Shown here piece by piece: positions 60,612 through 64,000 of a stretch of DNA of 64,000 bases. A program made the position numbers and the translations under genes. Source of the stretch: Carboxylicivirga sp. (lineage in GTDB: Bacteria; Bacteroidota; Bacteroidia; Bacteroidales; Marinilabiliaceae); NCBI GenBank assembly GCA_025210475.1, contig JAOARW010000105.1, positions 22,429-86,428 of the forward strand. The letters are read 5' to 3'. The first letter of the stretch is position 1; the number at the start of each line of letters is the position of its first letter. A model generated the notes under the pieces. That model was not told the DNA's origin and made no database searches. It saw only the letters and a program-made list of their open reading frames with translations.

Positions 60612-62798
60612 ATGACAAAGGTTCTGCTGTTAACACCTCCGTTTACTCAATTAAATACCCCATATCCGGCTACGGCTTACCTAAAAGGATTTTTAAACAC
60701 TTTAAATCTGGAATCGAAACAGTTCGATTTGGGCATTGCCACCATTAATCGTTTGTTTTCAAAACAAGGTTTATGCAGTTTATTTGAATTGGTGGATGAA
60801 AGCAAAATTGAATCGGCCAACGCTCATCGTATTTATATTCTTAAAGAGGAATACATCAGCAGCATTGAGCGGGTAATGTTCTTTTTGAAAGAGCCAACCG
60901 TGTTAGAGGCCCAAAATATTTGTCATGGACAGCTTTTGCCCGAAGCATCACGTTTTAGCCAGCTGGATGATGAAGAAGTTGCATTTGGGGAAATGGGACT
61001 GATTGACCGGGCCAAGCACCATTGTACTTTGTTTCTGGAGGATTTATCGGATTTTATAATAGAAGTGATGGATGCTAACTTTGGTTTTAGCAGATATGCC
61101 GAACGCCTTGGACGCTCGGCTTCATCCTTTGATCAGTTATACACGCAACTTAAAATGCCAGTATCGTTTATTGAGCAGTTGATGTTTGAAGAGCTGGAGT
61201 TGCAGGTGCTCGCACTTAAACCGAATTTGGTAACAGTTTCGATTCCTTTTCCGGGAAATTTACTGGGAGCCTTGCGTATTGGTCAGTGGTTGAAGAAGAA
61301 CCATCCGGATATTGTAATATCGTGGGGCGGAGGATTTGTTAATACCGAATTGAGAAGCTTGCGTGATGAGCGGGTATTTGAGTTTTGTGATTTTGTTACA
61401 CTCGACGATGGCGAACGACCGCTTCAGTGCTTGTTGGAACACGTTCAGGGGCAACGTCTTCTGGAACAATTAAAACGAACTTTTACCTGTATTGATCATC
61501 AGGTGGTTTATTATGATGGGGCATTGGAAAAAGATATTGAGCAAAATGAATTGCCGGCACCGGATTATTCCGATGTTCAATGGAATCAATACATTTCGGT
61601 GCTCGAAGTGGCCAATCCAATGTTCAGGCTTTGGTCAGATGGTCGATGGGTAAAACTCACTTTAGCCCATGGTTGCTATTGGGGTAAATGTACCTTTTGT
61701 GATGGTTCACTGGATTATATAAAACGTTATGAGCCAAGCAAAGTAAGCATACTGGTAGATCGTATTGAAGCCATCATAAAAGAGACAGGGAAGCGAGGAT
61801 TTCATTTTGTGGATGAAGCAGCCTCACCGGCTTTGCTAAAAGAGTTGGCCATTGAACTTTTGCGCAGAGAGCTAAAAATTGTTTGGTGGACCAATATCCG
61901 CTTTGAGCACAAATTTACGGCTGATTTGTGCCGATTGTTAAAGGAGAGTGGATGCATTGCTGTGGCGGGTGGTCTTGAAGTAGCATCGGAGCGCATACTG
62001 AAATTGATCAATAAAGGCGTAACGCTTGAAATGGTTAGCAATGTTGCAAGCAATCTATCGTCAGCAGGTATTTTGGTGCATGCTTATTTAATGTATGGCT
62101 TTCCTTCGCAATCTGATCAGGAAACAATTGATTCGCTCGAAGTGGTGCGCCAAATGTTTGAGCTGGGCATTGTTGAATCGGGATTTTGGCACCAGTTTGC
62201 ACTGACGGCTCACAGTCCGGTTGGTTTAAGTCCACAGAAATTTAATGTAGAAGTAACGGACGGCCTGGATGGAGCGTTTGCCAATAATGATCTTCAATTT
62301 GTAGACTTAAAGGGTTGCGACCATTCACGCTACAGTGAAGGTTTGCGAAAGGCCATGTACAATTACATGCATGGCGTGGCATTCGATTATCCTTTAAACG
62401 AATGGTTTGATTTTAAAGTGCCTCGCACCAGTTTGCCACCCAATTATATTGTGTCGATGATCACCAATAATCAAAGGCTAAATGCTAAAAATCAATTGTT
62501 GTGGTTGGCGCACCAGCCCTTGGTGAAAGAGGTAATTAAACAAAAAGGTAAAAAGCAAAAAACAATGCTTCAACTGAACTTGATCAGTCGTAAGTCGCAA
62601 AACGAAATATTGGTAAAAAAAGCCTTGGGCGAATGGCTATGTAAGGTAATTGAACGCATTGATCCTAAAAAAAACCAGAGTATAAGCTTTGCAGCTTTCC
62701 AGTCCGGGTATGAGGAAAATAATCTGGGTGATTTTGAGAAGTTCATCAATAGTTATACTTTTTCGCAATTATGCGAAGCCGGATTGTTGATTTTGTAA
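60612..62798 (+). CDS. B12-binding-domain radical SAM protein
   Basis: Large protein of 728 residues. The N-terminal half (about 1-330) has a cobalamin-binding-like Rossmann region (LKPNLVTVSIPFPGNLLGALRIGQWL, VISWGGGFVNTEL). The radical SAM core follows with the cluster motif HGCYWGKCTFCDGS (about 355-368), spacing CX4CX2C instead of the usual CX3CX2C. Later motifs GGLEVASERILKLINKG and YLMYGFPSQSDQETI are normal for this class. The substrate is unknown; B12-type radical SAM enzymes methylate unactivated carbon or do other radical reactions. Confidence 0.87.
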   Translation: MTKVLLLTPPFTQLNTPYPATAYLKGFLNTLNLESKQFDLGIATINRLFSKQGLCSLFELVDESKIESANAHRIYILKEEYISSIERVMFFLKEPTVLEAQNICHGQLLPEASRFSQLDDEEVAFGEMGLIDRAKHHCTLFLEDLSDFIIEVMDANFGFSRYAERLGRSASSFDQLYTQLKMPVSFIEQLMFEELELQVLALKPNLVTVSIPFPGNLLGALRIGQWLKKNHPDIVISWGGGFVNTELRSLRDERVFEFCDFVTLDDGERPLQCLLEHVQGQRLLEQLKRTFTCIDHQVVYYDGALEKDIEQNELPAPDYSDVQWNQYISVLEVANPMFRLWSDGRWVKLTLAHGCYWGKCTFCDGSLDYIKRYEPSKVSILVDRIEAIIKETGKRGFHFVDEAASPALLKELAIELLRRELKIVWWTNIRFEHKFTADLCRLLKESGCIAVAGGLEVASERILKLINKGVTLEMVSNVASNLSSAGILVHAYLMYGFPSQSDQETIDSLEVVRQMFELGIVESGFWHQFALTAHSPVGLSPQKFNVEVTDGLDGAFANNDLQFVDLKGCDHSRYSEGLRKAMYNYMHGVAFDYPLNEWFDFKVPRTSLPPNYIVSMITNNQRLNAKNQLLWLAHQPLVKEVIKQKGKKQKTMLQLNLISRKSQNEILVKKALGEWLCKVIERIDPKKNQSISFAAFQSGYEENNLGDFEKFINSYTFSQLCEAGLLIL

Positions 62799-62865
62799 CA
62801 ATCCAGCACACACCCTTTCAAATAGCATCTGACAAAAGCTTATTCTATAGGGTTTAATCGAACTT

Positions 62866-63600
62866 CTAAAAAACAACTTTTCCCCTAAAGGCAATTTTTT
62901 CTTGCGGATGGTTAAAGCCTTCGAAGCAGTGATTATCTTCGTCTGCCTGGTGTTTTACTTCAATCCGCTCTCCAATCATTGTCTCTTTTTGATAATTAAT
63001 ACTGAGTTGTTTGGGGTAGTGATCCTTGTGAAAATCAACTGAAAAAGCATCTGTCATCCAATCGATGTAACGGGTGGAAGTGACATGCTTATTCAAATCA
63101 ATATCAAAGAAGGTGGGGATTACATCCATTGATGAATCGGCTTTCACAGATTTAACTCGAATGGGGGGATAGTCCAAAGCATGAAAATCTTTTAGCTTGG
63201 TAAATGCCAGCATATTTTCGTTCACATAGCTACTGGGTGTTTTGGTTTTTAAATCAATGGCCAGCCAGGCTGAATTGGCTTTCGCAACAATTTCCCCTTC
63301 GGCATCTTTCACAATAAAATCCCTTAAATAGAAAATGCGTTCAATGTCCTTGGGCCAGGTGGTTACTTCAATAACTTCGTCCCATTTTACAGGGCGATAA
63401 ATTTCAACGGTTAACCTGTTTAATACCCAAAACAGGTGATTCTCTTTAAGGTCGCCAAATCCAAAACCCAGGCTTTCGGCCGAACTAACCGCTGACTGAA
63501 TTAAGAAATTAACAAGAGCACCGGGTTTAAGGCGCGAAAACATATCGGTATCGGCTGATGTAACAGCGTATTTTGTTTTAAGAATGGTTGATTGATCCAT
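62866..63600 (-). CDS. Acyl-ACP thioesterase
   Basis: Cytoplasmic enzyme of 244 residues with two hot-dog domains, acyl-[acyl-carrier-protein] thioesterase family (PF01643). It frees fatty acids from ACP. The first domain (KTKYAVTSADTDMFSRLKPGAL, FWVLNRLTVEIYRPVKWDEV) and second domain (DLNKHVTSTRYIDWMTDAF with the catalytic His region) are clear. Convergent with the radical SAM gene, gap 67 bp. Confidence 0.9.
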   Translation of the reverse strand: MDQSTILKTKYAVTSADTDMFSRLKPGALVNFLIQSAVSSAESLGFGFGDLKENHLFWVLNRLTVEIYRPVKWDEVIEVTTWPKDIERIFYLRDFIVKDAEGEIVAKANSAWLAIDLKTKTPSSYVNENMLAFTKLKDFHALDYPPIRVKSVKADSSMDVIPTFFDIDLNKHVTSTRYIDWMTDAFSVDFHKDHYPKQLSINYQKETMIGERIEVKHQADEDNHCFEGFNHPQEKIAFRGKVVF

Positions 63601-63940
63601 TAATTGTGTGTTAAGGTTATCAGTTTGTAAAAGTAAAAAAATATTGATTTGGCTTTACATAAATCAAGGCTAATGAAGTTGGTTAGGTATTTGTAAATAT
63701 CAAATCGTGTTGTAGTTCAGTTGGTTAACACCATTGATTGAATCTATTTAGCACAATTCATTAGTTCTGTTAAACTAATGTCTTGTTAAAATTCAATAAA
63801 CGTTGCTGAATTATTAGTCTGGTTTCCGCAAACCTTTTCGATAAGGAATAATACGTGTTAAATCAATAGCGTCCTAAACGATTAACAATGTGAGAAGAAT
63901 TTTAAGTATCTCAAATTATCTTTGAGTTGCACAACAAAAA
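63601..63940. other. Intergenic region between thioesterase and transposase-like start
   Basis: AT-rich, no gene seen. It includes a D-arm-like GTAGTTCAGTTGGTTA (about 63713-63728) without the rest of a tRNA. The left end of the possible insertion sequence should lie here but could not be placed. Confidence 0.4.
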
Positions 63941-63953
63941 ATGTCTTCTCACA
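63889..63953. repeat. 10-bp inverted repeat around the transposase start
   Basis: TGTGAGAAGA (63889-63898) / TCTTCTCACA (63944-63953). The right arm overlaps the first codons of the transposase-like frame. Confidence 0.45.
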
Positions 63954-64000
63954 TGTTAAAGATAAACTTATTCTCTCAGATTATATCAAAGTTAGACCGT
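63941..64000 (+). mobile_element. Start of an IS4-type transposase, cut by the window end
   Basis: ATG at 63941 opens a frame with HMLKINLFSQIISKLDR, which resembles the N-terminus of IS4-family transposases of Bacteroidota (a short FxQIxxxxxR stretch before the conserved region). Only 20 codons are in the window. The assignment rests on this short match, so it is tentative; the ATG at 63953 is an alternative start. Confidence 0.5.

Noticed and set aside
63709..63735. tRNA-like D-arm sequence GTAGTTCAGTTGGTTA
   Set aside because: No anticodon arm, T-arm or paired acceptor ends follow; probably chance or a fragment.

Overview
The window is AT-rich DNA from a Bacteroidota bacterium, probably a marine or sediment member of the Bacteroidales/Marinilabiliales. 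Evidence is two SusC/SusD outer-membrane uptake pairs, many lipoproteins with a short lipobox, almost no Shine-Dalgarno sequences, and several promoters of the Bacteroidetes type (TTG about 19 nt upstream of TAnnTTTG). The placement below phylum is inference. No rRNA or tRNA gene and no CRISPR array is visible.

Layout. 0-4.8 kb: an exo-glucosaminidase-type GH2 lipoprotein behind a perfect LacI-type operator palindrome, then two ROK proteins, the second with a degraded ATP-binding motif. 4.9-7.8 kb: an organoarsenical-type ars cluster (arsR, arsE-, arsF- and arsG-like genes and a PF03773 permease), with a similar ArsR-type operator in front of each of three transcription units. 8-12 kb: a sulfur-oxyanion module made of an octaheme tetrathionate-reductase-family cytochrome c, a membrane cytochrome b, and a two-piece YeeE/YedE transporter with a cysteine-less rhodanese tail. 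12.3-13.9 kb: a metal-efflux permease with a C-terminal HMA domain and a small [2Fe-2S] protein. 14.4-25.2 kb: two SusC/SusD loci, the second with an extra lipoprotein. 25.5-28.9 kb: a cobalamin riboswitch followed by cobT-cobS-cobC-cobU, the nucleotide-loop assembly part of B12 salvage. 28.9-34 kb: EgtD-like methyltransferase, small hypothetical proteins, M18 aminopeptidase and a cold-shock protein. 34.4-43.4 kb: topoisomerase III, a LysM/periplasmic-binding protein, an ABC-F ATPase, RlmB and a UroD-family protein. 43.7-52.7 kb: SulP transporter, HExxH protein, MsbA-like ABC exporter, PurB, CysZ-like membrane protein, ProC and a cysteine-synthase-like enzyme with a Cys-rich tail. 52.9-55.3 kb: an ECF sigma/anti-sigma/Spy-like envelope-stress operon. 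55.4-63.6 kb: a secreted endonuclease/phosphatase-fold protein, a beta-helix lipoprotein, AI-2E-type transporter, a NahK-like kinase, a B12-binding radical SAM protein and an acyl-ACP thioesterase. The last 60 bases look like the start of an IS4-type transposase.

How it fits together. The octaheme cytochrome, cytochrome b and YeeE/YedE parts plausibly form one unit that moves electrons from the quinone pool to a sulfur oxyanion and imports the sulfur product; this is inference. The ars genes form a local regulon. B12 salvage, the B12-type radical SAM protein and the UroD-family protein suggest corrinoid use. Between the genes there are several long imperfect palindromes and short repeat families that look like dispersed, possibly MITE-like, elements.
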